Source: Arthrobacter sp. TPD3018
GTDB taxonomy: Bacteria; Pseudomonadota; Alphaproteobacteria; Sphingomonadales; Sphingomonadaceae
Length of the DNA stretch: 64,000 nt
Direction of reading: 5' to 3'
NCBI GenBank assembly: GCA_003075315.1
Contig: QDFQ01000006.1
Coordinates: 25,529 to 89,528 of the forward strand
The notes under the pieces are model-generated. The model worked only from the letters and a program-made list of their open reading frames with translations. It had not been told where the DNA came from and searched no databases. The number at the start of each line of letters is the position of its first letter. Positions within the stretch are counted from its first letter, which is position 1. A program made the position numbers and the translations under genes. This document shows, one piece after another, positions 31,028 to 40,869 of the stretch.

Positions 31028-31671
31028 CGGCCCTCGCTCCGACAGGCATCGTTGCGAAACCGCCGACCGCCTTCCCGACCCACGTTACCGACCTACCGGT
31101 GGGGACGGTGCTTTGGCGCATTCACGCCGAGAAGCTTGCCGGAGACGCGTTCAATCCGGGTTTCGGCGCTTCGCGCTTCGCGCCGATCGGCCCGGTGCGC
31201 AAGCGGGTGCCGACGGCCTATGCCGCAGACGGGTTTGAGGCTGCGGTGTACGATACGATCTTCCACGATCTCGATTCCACGCAGACCTTCAAGACCTTTG
31301 CGCTGAGCAGGCTTGCCGATGTTCGCTGCTCGGTACTCCGGGTCGCCAGCCCGCTGGTGCTTCGCTCCTTTCTCGCGCCCGATCTGATGAAGCTGGGCGT
31401 CGCCCGTACCCAGCTGATCGACACGCCCGCGCGCGAATTTCCGGACACGCGGCGCTGGTCTGCGGCACTGCATCGCAAAGACGCCGCCACGCATGGGATG
31501 GTCTGGGAGTCTCGCCCCTATCCCTCGTCGCAGGCGATGATGTTGTTCGGCGATCGCGTGCCGCCTGGTGCGCTAAGCGTGGTCAGCACGTCTGGCATCG
31601 ATGGTGATCCGGGGCTCGCCATGCGCTTCAAGGCGCTTGCCGATCGCTCCGGCGTGACCCTTGTCGCGTAA
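31024..31671 (+). CDS. RES-domain toxin (NAD-depleting)
   Basis: 215 aa from a GTG. It carries RES-domain hallmarks: LWRIHAEKL, the NPGFGASRFAPI loop (normally GRFNP), AVYDTIFHD and the C-terminal GMVWESRPYPSSQAMMLFGDR with the active-site Ser region. RES toxins are ADP-ribosyltransferase-like and destroy NAD or modify a target. The pairing with the upstream antitoxin gives a type II toxin-antitoxin system that could stabilise this island or plasmid. Confidence 0.85.
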   Translation: MTALAPTGIVAKPPTAFPTHVTDLPVGTVLWRIHAEKLAGDAFNPGFGASRFAPIGPVRKRVPTAYAADGFEAAVYDTIFHDLDSTQTFKTFALSRLADVRCSVLRVASPLVLRSFLAPDLMKLGVARTQLIDTPAREFPDTRRWSAALHRKDAATHGMVWESRPYPSSQAMMLFGDRVPPGALSVVSTSGIDGDPGLAMRFKALADRSGVTLVA

Positions 31672-31956
31672 GATGGGAGCGAAATTTGCGGTAAAATAAC
31701 GCCGTGCTGACGCTCCCGCAGGTGGGGTATCGTGGTATATGTATCTCCTAATCGACGCGTAGCGCCGGCTGCCAAGATCAGGAGCACGGGCCGTCGCGTT
31801 CCGGCCTCAAGGCCTCGTGTCCGTCACCAAGGTGGCGACCTTAAAATCGGATTGGCCTGTGGGCACACATCAAGGCGCGCGCGACACGTAAGTTCTTGCG
31901 ATCAACCACCGTCTGAGCTCAACTTGCTTCTAAGAATGCATTGAGGGGGCGAACCA

Positions 31957-32080
31957 GTGGCGACGAATCCTTCCGAGAGGGTAGAAGCAGACCGATCTGT
32001 GATCCTGCGAGACCTCGCCGAAGACGCCTTGGCGACGTTCGAGCGGATCGTCGAGGCGGCTCTAGCTCGACACCGGCGCG
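31957..32080 (+). pseudogene. 5' fragment of an unknown gene
   Basis: The frame MATNPSERVEADRSVILRDL continues as an acidic, helical, natural-looking N-terminus to about ERIVEAALARHRR. It then becomes Arg/His-rich noise where the opposing aldo/keto reductase fragment begins. GAACCAG precedes the ATG. The parent family is not recognised. Confidence 0.4.
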
Positions 32081-32188
32081 TAGCTCGGCGATCTCATCGG
32101 ATCGCCGCTCAGCACGTTCACCCATCTTCCAGGTGCCTTGACCCATTGAAGGAACCACTTCCCCGCCGAGCAACGTCACGTGTTTCAT
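32068..32188 (-). pseudogene. Aldo/keto reductase, 5' fragment
   Basis: MKHVTLLGGEVVPSMGQGTW and the following KMGERAERRSDEIAELRAGVEL are the standard opening of an aldo/keto reductase, which would go on to G-(M/L)-xLIDTAEMY. Instead the frame ends in unrelated Arg/Pro-rich residues after VEL. About 40 codons remain of a gene usually of 270-300. Confidence 0.7.
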
Positions 32189-32263
32189 GTGCTTTCGTCC
32201 AATGAGATGAGTTCGACTGTTCGGTCGCGGGAGGCGGATTGGCAGATGACCACCATGTAACGA

Positions 32264-32884
32264 TCATATCGCGGCCGGCCATCGATCGAGTGCCATTTTG
32301 GCGATGGAGAGCAGTTCGTTGATCGTAGCGCCGTCGCGCGCCTGAACGGACATGCCTTCCATGACCGTATTGATGAATTTGCCTAGCACGGCCGGATCGG
32401 TGTTGGCCGCAAGCTCGCCCTGCGCGGCGCCGCGTTGCAGACGCTCGATCAGGAGAGCCTCCGCCGCGATACGCTTGTCGCGCAGCAGGCATTCGATGGC
32501 GGCGGACGCCGGCGAAACGGCTGCCGCTGCCGAATACATGAAGCAGCCGGCCGGCGTTCCAGGTTCCGAGAATGATGACGCCGCTCGTTCCAGCAGGCCT
32601 TTGACGGCCTCGTAGGTGGACAACGCCGGATCGTTGATGGGTGAATAGAGGTGGACGCTGAACGTCGCGGCGTAGCGCTCGATCACCGCCGCAAACAGCC
32701 CCGCCTTGTTGTCAAACGCTGCATAGAGACTGGCAGCGGCGACGCCAGTCTCCGCCACCAGATCGGCCATCGATGTCGCCTCGTAGCCGCGCTGCCAGAA
32801 CAGCCGCACCGCCTTGTCGAGCGCAGCGTCAGTGTCGAACACACGAGGGCGACCTGCGCGGCGACGGGCTTTCGTCTCTGTCAT
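32264..32884 (-). CDS. TetR/AcrR-family repressor
   Basis: 206 aa. An N-terminal HTH (about 27-65; SMADLVAETGVAAASLYAAFDNK) is followed by a ligand domain with the TetR_C layout GTPAGCFMYSAAAAVSP. It is divergent from the oxidoreductase gene at 32981 with a 96-bp gap that carries two direct repeats, so it probably represses both genes. The GCF motif with Cys in the ligand domain is common in regulators answering electrophiles such as quinones or aldehydes; the ligand is inferred only. Confidence 0.88.
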   Translation of the reverse strand: MTETKARRRAGRPRVFDTDAALDKAVRLFWQRGYEATSMADLVAETGVAAASLYAAFDNKAGLFAAVIERYAATFSVHLYSPINDPALSTYEAVKGLLERAASSFSEPGTPAGCFMYSAAAAVSPASAAIECLLRDKRIAAEALLIERLQRGAAQGELAANTDPAVLGKFINTVMEGMSVQARDGATINELLSIAKMALDRWPAAI

Positions 32885-32901
32885 CTTTCGTGCACGATAT
32901 G

Positions 32902-32967
32902 GAACGATCGATAAATAATATCTTGAAACGGGTGGTCCGTCTCCTTACAGAACGATCATTCAATAAT
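32902..32967. promoter_or_regulatory. Direct-repeat operator between tetR-like gene and oxidoreductase
   Basis: The 18-mers beginning GAACGATC at 32902 and 32950 match at 15 of 18 positions and are 48 bp apart, placed in the divergent promoter region. They are probable TetR-type binding sites. Confidence 0.5.
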
Positions 32968-32980
32968 CAAGGATTTTACA

Positions 32981-33970
32981 ATGAGCCGCATCGTCCGCAT
33001 CCACGAATATGGCGACGCCAGCGTCCTCAGGATTGAAGATGTGGCAGTCCCCGCGCCCGCGGCCGACGAAGTGCAGATCGCGGTGAAGGCGATAGGCATA
33101 AACCGCGCCGAGGTGATGTTCCGCAACCATGCCTACCTTCAGGAAGCCGAGTTCCCGAGCCGCCTTGGCTATGAGGCTGCCGGCACTGTCGTTACGGTCG
33201 GCGCGGACGTGACCGGGTTTGCGGAAGGCGAAGCCGTCAGCGTCATCCCCCCGCTCGATATCGCGCGCTGGGGCACTTATGGCGAGGTCGCCAACGTGCC
33301 CGCCCGCCTCGTCGTCAAGCATCCGGTGGCGCTGACGTTCGAGGAAGCGGCGGCCGTGTGGATGCAGTATGTCACCGCCTGGGGTGCGCTGGTGGAGCAG
33401 GCGAAACTCGGCGAGGGCGATTTCGTCATCGTCACTGCTGCCTCCAGCAGCGTCGGCCTTGCTGCCTTCCAGATTGCGCGGATGGTCGGCGCGACGGTAA
33501 TCGCGACGACGCGTACCGGCGCCAAGCGCCAGGCCCTGATCGATGCCGGTGCACATCATGTCGTCGCGACCGGGGAAGAGGATCTGGTAGCGAGGGTGAT
33601 GGAGATAACCGATGGTCAGGGTGCGCGCGTGGTGCTCGATCCGGTCGGAGGCCCGTCGTTCGAGCCGCTGACCGAGAGCATGGCACGCGGCGGCATCCTG
33701 CTCGAATATGGCGCGCTCAGCGGCGAACCGACGCCGTTCCCGTTGTTCTCCGTGCTGGGCAAGAGTCTCACGCTCAAGGGGTATCTCTACAGCGAGATCG
33801 TCTCGGACGATGCCGCCCTCGATCGCGCCAAGGCGTTCATCGTGGCGGGTCTGGAATCGGGCGCGCTCAAGCCGCGGATCGCGCGCACTTTCCCGCTCGA
33901 CGCGATCCAGGACGCTCACCGCTTCCTCGAATCGAACGACCAGGTCGGCAAGGTCGTCGTTACGGTCTGA
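32981..33970 (+). CDS. Zinc-independent quinone oxidoreductase/MDR protein
   Basis: 329 aa. GroES-like N-terminal domain (VKAIGINRAEVMFRN) and Rossmann domain (about 140-265) with an AASSSVGLAAFQIARMVGA nucleotide loop. The catalytic and structural zinc ligands of alcohol dehydrogenases are missing, which places it with NADPH:quinone or enoyl reductases. Divergent from the TetR-type gene that likely controls it. It probably reduces quinones or alpha,beta-unsaturated carbonyls. Confidence 0.88.
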   Translation: MSRIVRIHEYGDASVLRIEDVAVPAPAADEVQIAVKAIGINRAEVMFRNHAYLQEAEFPSRLGYEAAGTVVTVGADVTGFAEGEAVSVIPPLDIARWGTYGEVANVPARLVVKHPVALTFEEAAAVWMQYVTAWGALVEQAKLGEGDFVIVTAASSSVGLAAFQIARMVGATVIATTRTGAKRQALIDAGAHHVVATGEEDLVARVMEITDGQGARVVLDPVGGPSFEPLTESMARGGILLEYGALSGEPTPFPLFSVLGKSLTLKGYLYSEIVSDDAALDRAKAFIVAGLESGALKPRIARTFPLDAIQDAHRFLESNDQVGKVVVTV

Positions 33971-34020
33971 CCTGCATACCGGGGGGAGTGAGCGATCGCT
34001 CCCCCACGAATTTGCGCTGA

Positions 34021-35181
<1,161 letters not shown>

Positions 35182-35987
35182 CCCGCCGATCCGAAGCGGC
35201 GCGAGGCGCTCGGATCGACAACTCGGCCGTCATCATGGCCCGACCCCGGCCATGATGAAGCGCGCTCTGGCAAATGGGCAACGCGTCGCGATGCGGTAAC
35301 AAGCGCCGAAGTACGGTCGTTACATGCCGATAGCGGCACGGACCAGGGCCGCCCAGCCCAGGCGCTTACCAGCGGAGTGTGTGTGGCCTCGTCGCGCGAC
35401 CCAACAGGGAAAATGGTTTTATCGTAACCTTTGTCCACTGCTGGAAAAATACTTCAAAGGTGCCGAATATCGGGCCAGCCTGACCTTTGGATGTATTGAG
35501 TCGGAAAAGCATTCATCTGTTCCCCGACTGTGATGAACCACGGGCCGCACGGGCGGATAGGGCAGGAAGACTGAATTGAAGAGCAAGGATATTCACGCGA
35601 CGACGCCGGCCACCGATCATGGGCATACGGGGCTGCCCGCTTGCGTGCAGGTTCGCGGCGCGCGCCAGAATAACCTCAAAAATATTGACGTCGATGTACC
35701 GCGCGACGCCTTCGTGGTGTTCACCGGCATATCGGGCTCGGGCAAGTCATCGCTCGCGTTCGGCACCCTCCCGCGAACGAATGGTGCCGTCACGTCGCGA
35801 CCCATCAACGGCGCCTTATCGTTAAATTCAGAGATATGATAAGTGCAGAAGACAAGGTCATCCACTATTGCGGATGACCTGCCATATTCATCTATTCATT
35901 TCCCGATACGGCCGGGCCACCCATTCCGGATAGAAACACGAACCTTACCCTGTAGTCAGACAGCAGCTTAGGGTGCCGACCGCTCGG
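35182..35987. other. Gap containing a uvrA fragment
   Basis: Apart from the uvrA-like fragment at 35576 there is no gene I can support. 35770-35870 is distinctly AT-richer than its neighbours and gives a short minus-strand frame ([20 protein letters not shown]) of unknown origin, which suggests inserted foreign DNA. Confidence 0.5.
35576..35770 (+). pseudogene. UvrA-like excinuclease ATPase, N-terminal fragment
   Basis: The frame contains [20 protein letters not shown] and [18 protein letters not shown], the exact opening and Walker A of UvrA or UvrA-like ATPases. It breaks right after AFGTL, where UvrA continues with YAEGQRRY. Only about 64 of some 850-950 codons remain, so the gene is dead unless joined elsewhere. 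Confidence 0.8.
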
Positions 35988-36281
35988 CTATTTCGCGGCC
36001 AGCAGGGTGAACTTGTGAATTTGCGGCGGTTCAGAAAAAAGTTCTTCTGCCTTGTCCATCAGTGCGGCGGCAACCTTGCCGTCGAGATGGGCTTGCCGAT
36101 CCTCCTCTGTGTCGAACGTATCGAAGATCGCGTACGCACCGGGACCTTCCTCGATCGCATACCAGGTCAGAGTGCCCGCCTCAGCTTGAACGAGCGGCAA
36201 TGCCGAGGTCAGGAAATTGGCGACATCACGCTCTTTTCCGGGCTTGGCCTTCAGTGGTACATACAGGGCAAGTTTGGGCAT
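35988..36281 (-). CDS. Antibiotic biosynthesis monooxygenase-fold protein
   Basis: 97 aa, dimeric ferredoxin-like ABM fold: LALYVPLKAKPGKERDVANFL, then LTWYAIEEGPGAYAIFDTFD and DRQAHLDGKVAAAL. Small ABM proteins of this sort act as quinol or haem monooxygenases or as stress proteins. It is in line with the SDR, a second ABM-type gene and a DJ-1-like gene on the same strand. Confidence 0.85.
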   Translation of the reverse strand: MPKLALYVPLKAKPGKERDVANFLTSALPLVQAEAGTLTWYAIEEGPGAYAIFDTFDTEEDRQAHLDGKVAAALMDKAEELFSEPPQIHKFTLLAAK

Positions 36282-36392
36282 AAATGACTCCTCAAGTGAA
36301 ACCGACAGTCATTATTCGGCAGAGTAACGGAAGAGCGGGCCGCTACGTTCCCCATGAGGCGGAGCAAACGCGGCCCCGCCTCCTCGTCGAAA

Positions 36393-37133
36393 TCAGAACT
36401 GCTGTGCGGTCGGCCGGATGACGATCGCGTTGACGTCGACGTCATCAGGTTGTTCGACAGCGAACGCGATAGCACGCGCCACCGATGCCGCCGGGATGGC
36501 CTGCTTGTAGAAGTCCAGCACCGTCTCAGCAGCCGTACCCGACGTCGTGAACTTCAGGTCGCTCTCGACGGCTCCGGGCTCGATCGACGTGACGCGGACC
36601 TTCTCGCCCACCTCCTGGCGAAGACCTTCGCTGATCGCGCTGACGGCGAACTTGGTGCCGGAATAGACCGTGCCGCCCGGGGCGAAGACCTTGATGCCGG
36701 CGACCGAACTCAGGTTGATGATGTGGCCGCTGCCCTGCTCCAGGAAGCCGGGAAGAGCCGCGGCGATGCCGTAGAGCGTGCCCTTCAAATTGACGTCGAT
36801 CATCTGGTCCCACTCGTCGGTGTTGACCTCGGCCATCGGACGGATCGGCATCAGACCGGCGTTGTTGATCAGTACGTCGAGACGGCCGAAGTCGGCGACG
36901 ATCGCGGCGACGACGGTCTGGACCGCCGACTTGTCGGTGACGTCGAGCGCATAGGCGCGTGCCGTTCCGCCGTTCTCGGCGATCTGCGCGACGACCTCGT
37001 CGAGCTTGTCCTTGCGCCGTGCGGCGATGGCGACCTTCGCACCGCGTTCGGCGAGAAGACGCGCGGTCTCGGCGCCGATGCCGGTGCTCCCGCCGGTGAT
37101 GAGAACAACCTTGCCTTCGATACCTTTGGTCAT
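36393..37133 (-). CDS. Short-chain dehydrogenase/reductase
   Basis: 246 aa. Classical SDR: TGGSTGIG cofactor loop, NNAG at about residue 90, Ser of LSSVAG and the catalytic YSGTK pair. ARRKD after the second strand favours NADP(H). Substrate unknown. Part of the minus-strand redox gene run. Confidence 0.93.
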   Translation of the reverse strand: MTKGIEGKVVLITGGSTGIGAETARLLAERGAKVAIAARRKDKLDEVVAQIAENGGTARAYALDVTDKSAVQTVVAAIVADFGRLDVLINNAGLMPIRPMAEVNTDEWDQMIDVNLKGTLYGIAAALPGFLEQGSGHIINLSSVAGIKVFAPGGTVYSGTKFAVSAISEGLRQEVGEKVRVTSIEPGAVESDLKFTTSGTAAETVLDFYKQAIPAASVARAIAFAVEQPDDVDVNAIVIRPTAQQF

Positions 37134-37151
37134 GACTGTGTTTCCTTCACT

Positions 37152-37328
37152 TCAGATGTTGATTTTTCGCTGCGTCGCGGCCCCGCGCCAGCGGTAGCCG
37201 CGTGGATGAACGAGGCCGATAAGGCCCGCGCGAAGCGCAGGTGCCAACAGGCCGATCATCCGCAGCTCCTCTATGTAGAACGGTTGTGCCAGCAGCGCCG
37301 ACCCCACCCATTCTTTAAGCTTGCCCAT
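37152..37328 (-). CDS. Small hypothetical protein
   Basis: 58 aa (MGKLKEWVGSALLAQPFYIE, then ELRMIGLLAPALRAGLIGLV and a basic tail). The hydrophobic and amphipathic pattern looks natural, and the frame fits snugly between the SDR and ABM genes (18 bp and 10 bp gaps). No family recognised and the ribosome site is weak, so this is tentative. Confidence 0.4.
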   Translation of the reverse strand: MGKLKEWVGSALLAQPFYIEELRMIGLLAPALRAGLIGLVHPRGYRWRGAATQRKINI

Positions 37329-37338
37329 GGCAGCACCC

Positions 37339-37635
37339 TTAGGTCGCGGAGACGGGGTTGAGGACAAACGTGGCGCGCTCGGCCAGATCGCCGATCTGAG
37401 AGAGGTAGTTTTGGAAGTGGGGCGTCGCGCGGTGGGCGGTAACCGCATCCGCGTCCGCGTACAGCTCGTCGAGGACGAAGCGGTTCGGATCGCTCTGGTC
37501 CTGCCAGAGATCGTAGCGCAAATTGCCCGGTTCGGCACGGCTTGGCTTTAGCATGGCGTCGAGCAGAGCGCGCAGGCGGTCGACGGTATCCGCACGGGCG
37601 GTTAGGACGGCGACGATCTTCACGTTGGCGGTCAT
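37339..37635 (-). CDS. YgiN-like quinol monooxygenase
   Basis: 98 aa ABM-fold protein: VLTARADTVDRLRALLDAML, EPGNLRYDLWQDQSDPNRFVLDELYAD, then HFQNYLSQI. This pattern is that of YgiN-type quinol monooxygenases. The ATG at 37635 gives a usual N-terminus. It lies between the SDR and the DJ-1-like gene, probably one operon. Confidence 0.88.
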   Translation of the reverse strand: MTANVKIVAVLTARADTVDRLRALLDAMLKPSRAEPGNLRYDLWQDQSDPNRFVLDELYADADAVTAHRATPHFQNYLSQIGDLAERATFVLNPVSAT

Positions 37636-37706
37636 GGCACCATATCCTGTCCTGGTTATATCCGAAGCGGGGCGCATCCTGAGCGCCCCGCCCGTCATCC
37701 TGGTAC

Positions 37707-38501
37707 TCACGCAGCGGCGCGATCGAGGGCTTCGATCAAAGCGTCGGCCATGGCTTGGTCCGACGCCGGATTCTGACCCGTGATCAGCTCCCGGTCCACG
37801 ACGACATTCGAAGCGAAGTTCTTGTCGGTGACAGAGACGTCGCCACCGGCCGACCGCAGCGCCTTTTCCATGTCGAAGAAGAGCTCGCCCTTCAGCACTT
37901 GCTCCTCAGCGATCTTCTCCTCGCTCGCCGAGAAGACGGTCATGCGGTAGCCTGAGTAGATCCAGTCTCGCGCCAGGTCGGCCGCCCCGGCGTCATCGCC
38001 TTCCTCCAGCGCCTTGCGGAAGGCCGGAGCATCGTCGAGCGTAGAAACAACGACCACCGGTCCGTGGCAGAGGAGCGCGGTCGGCTTGGCCGCCGCGTGG
38101 AAGTGACGGAGGATCGTGCCCGCATCGCGGTCCTGCATCAGATCGACGATGGGCGCGTGACCTCCCGGCACGAACACGCCAACGAAGCCGTCCAGACCCT
38201 CGTCGACGACCGATTTCAGCGTGCGGACGTCGTTCATGGCCGGGTGGCTGGCGAAGAAGTCCTTGGCGCGCTGGTATGCCGCCTCATCACCGCCAAAGTG
38301 GTCCTTCGTGTCGGAACCGGCATCGATGTGCGGCTTGGTCCCATTGGGCGTAGCGAGAACAATATCATAGCCGGCGTCGAGCAGTGCCAGCGCGGGGACT
38401 GCCGTTTCGTTGAGATACTGACCGACCGTTGCGGTACTGCCGCCACGCAGACCGAGCTGTGTCGCGTTCGATCCAAGAACGAGAACCTGACCCTTGCTCA
38501 T
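37707..38501 (-). CDS. DJ-1/PfpI-type class I glutamine amidotransferase-like protein
   Basis: 264 aa. The nucleophile elbow PTALLCHGP holds the reactive Cys, and FVPGGHAPIVDL contains the supporting Glu/Asp region. Length and inserts fit the Hsp31/glyoxalase III-like branch. The ATG at 38501 has GGAGGT 5 nt upstream, better than the upstream ATG at 38513. It probably removes methylglyoxal or acts as a protein deglycase or chaperone. Divergent from a LysR-type gene that likely regulates it. Confidence 0.87.
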   Translation of the reverse strand: MSKGQVLVLGSNATQLGLRGGSTATVGQYLNETAVPALALLDAGYDIVLATPNGTKPHIDAGSDTKDHFGGDEAAYQRAKDFFASHPAMNDVRTLKSVVDEGLDGFVGVFVPGGHAPIVDLMQDRDAGTILRHFHAAAKPTALLCHGPVVVVSTLDDAPAFRKALEEGDDAGAADLARDWIYSGYRMTVFSASEEKIAEEQVLKGELFFDMEKALRSAGGDVSVTDKNFASNVVVDRELITGQNPASDQAMADALIEALDRAAA

Positions 38502-38584
38502 CTGAACCTCCATGTTCGCGGCGCCCGTCGCCGATGGATGGGAAATGGGCCTAGTTGATATATTCTAGAAGTTTATCTTTCTAA

Positions 38585-38604
38585 TGTCAGATATACGTCT
38601 GACA
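38585..38604. promoter_or_regulatory. LysR-type operator
   Basis: TGTCAGA-TATACG-TCTGACA is a perfect 7-bp inverted repeat with a T-N-A core, 10 bp before the GTG of the LysR gene and in the divergent promoter of the DJ-1-like gene. It is a good candidate regulatory binding site. Confidence 0.7.
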
Positions 38605-38614
38605 GGATGACTGC

Positions 38615-39550
38615 GTGCGCTACGATCTGAACCTGCTGCCGATCTTCGTGGCGTTGATGGAGGAGCGCAGCGTCACGCGGGCCGCCGAGCGAATGGGCAT
38701 GACACAGCCCGCCCTGTCTAATGCCCTATCGCGTCTACGACTGATGCTTCAGGACCAACTGTTCGTCCGCGAGCGCTACGGCATCCAGCCGACCCCGATC
38801 GCGCTTGAACTCTCACCGCTGATCGCCGAGGCACTCGCGCAGCTTGACGACGCGGTCCTCGGTCAGCAGGCCTTCGATCCCGCACAGGCCGAACGGCTCT
38901 TCACCATCGCGCCGAACGGCTATGTCGAGTTCGTCCTGGTCCCCGCTGTCGTGGCGCGCCTGGAGAAGGTCGCGCCCGGCATCAAGCTCCGCCTGACGCC
39001 CTACGGCAACGATCTTGTGGAAACAGGCGTCGTGTCGGGCACGACGGCGCTCGTGCTGGGCCGCATCGTCGATCCGCCCGACAACCTCGTCGTCCAGCAC
39101 CTGATGGACGAAGGGCTCGCCTGCGCCGTCCGCGCCGACCATCCGGGCGTCGGCGATGCCATGACGCGCGAGCAGTTCGAGGCGATGAAGCACGTCAACA
39201 TCGTGCCGCCCGGACGGATGCGCGCCGGGCTGTTCCAGGCGCTGGCGCAACAGCAGCTGAAGCGCGACGTCGCAATCTCCGTGACAAACTTCTTCGCGGT
39301 AGCCGAGATGGTGGCGGTGACCGACTATTGCGCCACCTTGCCCTCGCTCATCTGCAGGCGGCTGATGCACGACCCCCGGCTGAAGATCCTGCCGGCTCCG
39401 GTCGACCTTGGCAGCTTTCCCGTGGAAATGGCTTGGCACGTCCGCTATCGGCATGATCCCGCACACCGCTGGCTACGGGCGCTGATCGGCGCGGTCATCA
39501 CTGACCTCACGGGGAAGACGGCAGCGGCAGCCACGCCGTCGCCAGCCTGA
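38615..39550 (+). CDS. LysR-family transcriptional regulator
   Basis: 311 aa from a GTG. HTH in the first 60 residues (SVTRAAERMGMTQPALSNALSRLR) and a substrate-binding domain. The opening RYDLNLLPIFVALMEERSVTRA is of the NodD/PnbR/SyrM-like branch. It is divergent from the DJ-1-ABM-SDR run, which it likely activates in response to an oxidant or aromatic compound. Confidence 0.92.
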   Translation: MRYDLNLLPIFVALMEERSVTRAAERMGMTQPALSNALSRLRLMLQDQLFVRERYGIQPTPIALELSPLIAEALAQLDDAVLGQQAFDPAQAERLFTIAPNGYVEFVLVPAVVARLEKVAPGIKLRLTPYGNDLVETGVVSGTTALVLGRIVDPPDNLVVQHLMDEGLACAVRADHPGVGDAMTREQFEAMKHVNIVPPGRMRAGLFQALAQQQLKRDVAISVTNFFAVAEMVAVTDYCATLPSLICRRLMHDPRLKILPAPVDLGSFPVEMAWHVRYRHDPAHRWLRALIGAVITDLTGKTAAAATPSPA

Positions 39551-39634
39551 GGACGATGTCGAACCGCGACGTCGCTTGTGCGTATCCCGTAGGTAACAAA
39601 ATTCGCTATATAGCCTCTGACGATAGGATTTATC

Positions 39635-40651
39635 ATGCGCGCAATCGGCTACCAGCAGCCCGGAACGATCGATCGCACAGAAGCTCTCGTCGATATCGAA
39701 CTTCCCGATCCCAACGCTACCGGCCGTGATCTCCTCGTCGAGGTCAAGGCTGTCTCGGTAAACCCGGTTGACACGAAGGTGCGCGCTGGCTCGGGTTCGA
39801 TCCACGGTGATTGGCGCGTCCTGGGTTGGGATGCCGCCGGTGTCGTTCGCGCGGTTGGCCCTGAAGTGCGCGGCTTCGAACCGGGCGACGAGGTGTTCTA
39901 CGCGGGTAGCATCGGCCGCGATGGGACCAACGCCGAGTTGCACTTGGTCGACGAGCGCATTGTCGGGAAGAAGCCGGCTAGCCTCGATTGGGCAGAGGCA
40001 GCGGCGTTGCCGCTGACGGCGATCACTGCGTGGGAGGCCCTCTTCGAGCGATTGTCCGTGCGTACTCCTGTAGCCGGTGCAGCACATGCGCTGTTGATTG
40101 TCGGGGGTGCCGGCGGGGTAGGCTCGATGGCAATCCAGCTTGCTCGCCAGGTACCCGAGCTGATCGTCATTGCGACAGCCTCGCGCCCTGAAACGCAGGC
40201 CTGGGTGGCCGAGCTCGGTGCGCACCATGTCATCGATCATCGCCAGCCGCTGGCTCGGCAAGTGGCGAATTTGGGCATTGGCGCGCCGGCTTTCGTCTTC
40301 TCGACCACGCACACCGACGAGCATATCGAGCAGATCGCCGAGATGATCGCCCCGCAGGGACGTTTTGCGCTCATCGACGACCCCAAGACGCTCGATGTCG
40401 TACCATTCAAACGCAAGTCGGTGTCGACCCACTGGGAGTTCATGTTCACCCGGTCCATGTTCGAGACCGCTGATATGGAAACGCAGGGTCAGATCCTGTC
40501 GACCATCGCCAGCCTCGTGGACGCCGGCGACGTGCGCACCACCCTCACCGAACGGTTCTCCCCCATCAACGCCGCGAACCTCAAGCGTGCGCACCAGGCG
40601 CTTGAGAGCACTACCGCACGCGGCAAGATCGTCATCGAGGGTTGGCAGTGA
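39635..40651 (+). CDS. Zinc-binding-alcohol-dehydrogenase-like quinone reductase
   Basis: 338 aa MDR protein: GroES-like domain with VKAVSVNPVDTKVRAG, and a Rossmann loop LLIVGGAGGVGSMAIQLAR. No zinc ligands are visible. This subgroup (ZADH-like/QOR) reduces quinones and enones with NADPH. It follows the LysR gene on the same strand with an 84-bp gap containing an AT-rich promoter-like stretch. Confidence 0.9.
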   Translation: MRAIGYQQPGTIDRTEALVDIELPDPNATGRDLLVEVKAVSVNPVDTKVRAGSGSIHGDWRVLGWDAAGVVRAVGPEVRGFEPGDEVFYAGSIGRDGTNAELHLVDERIVGKKPASLDWAEAAALPLTAITAWEALFERLSVRTPVAGAAHALLIVGGAGGVGSMAIQLARQVPELIVIATASRPETQAWVAELGAHHVIDHRQPLARQVANLGIGAPAFVFSTTHTDEHIEQIAEMIAPQGRFALIDDPKTLDVVPFKRKSVSTHWEFMFTRSMFETADMETQGQILSTIASLVDAGDVRTTLTERFSPINAANLKRAHQALESTTARGKIVIEGWQ

Positions 40652-40869
40652 TGCGGTTCACGCTCACCCGCAACGTCCGCCGTGCCCGCGGCCCCCGCCG
40701 CACCAACTGAAAAGGACCAAGCCTCGGCGTTATCGATGCCAGCCATGTGCGGTTGTGGGCGTCGCTTTCGCTGGGTCACTGATATCTACAATCATAAAAG
40801 ACCGTGATGTTTTGAGATAGCAGACGCGGTCCTCGGGTGAAAACTCGGGACGTCTGCTAGCTCGGCCTC

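Larger units (their letters stand above)
31672..32263. other. 592-bp region with two gene fragments
   Basis: No intact gene. It contains the start of an unknown gene on the + strand (31957 to about 32080) and the start of an aldo/keto reductase gene on the minus strand (32188 to about 32070). They face each other and both lose coherence at the same point, as expected for a deletion scar. The first 280 bp show nothing recognisable. Confidence 0.6.

Noticed and set aside
36354-37361. 335-codon + strand frame opposite the SDR gene
   Set aside because: The SDR on the minus strand has all family motifs; the + frame is Asp/Arg-rich noise.
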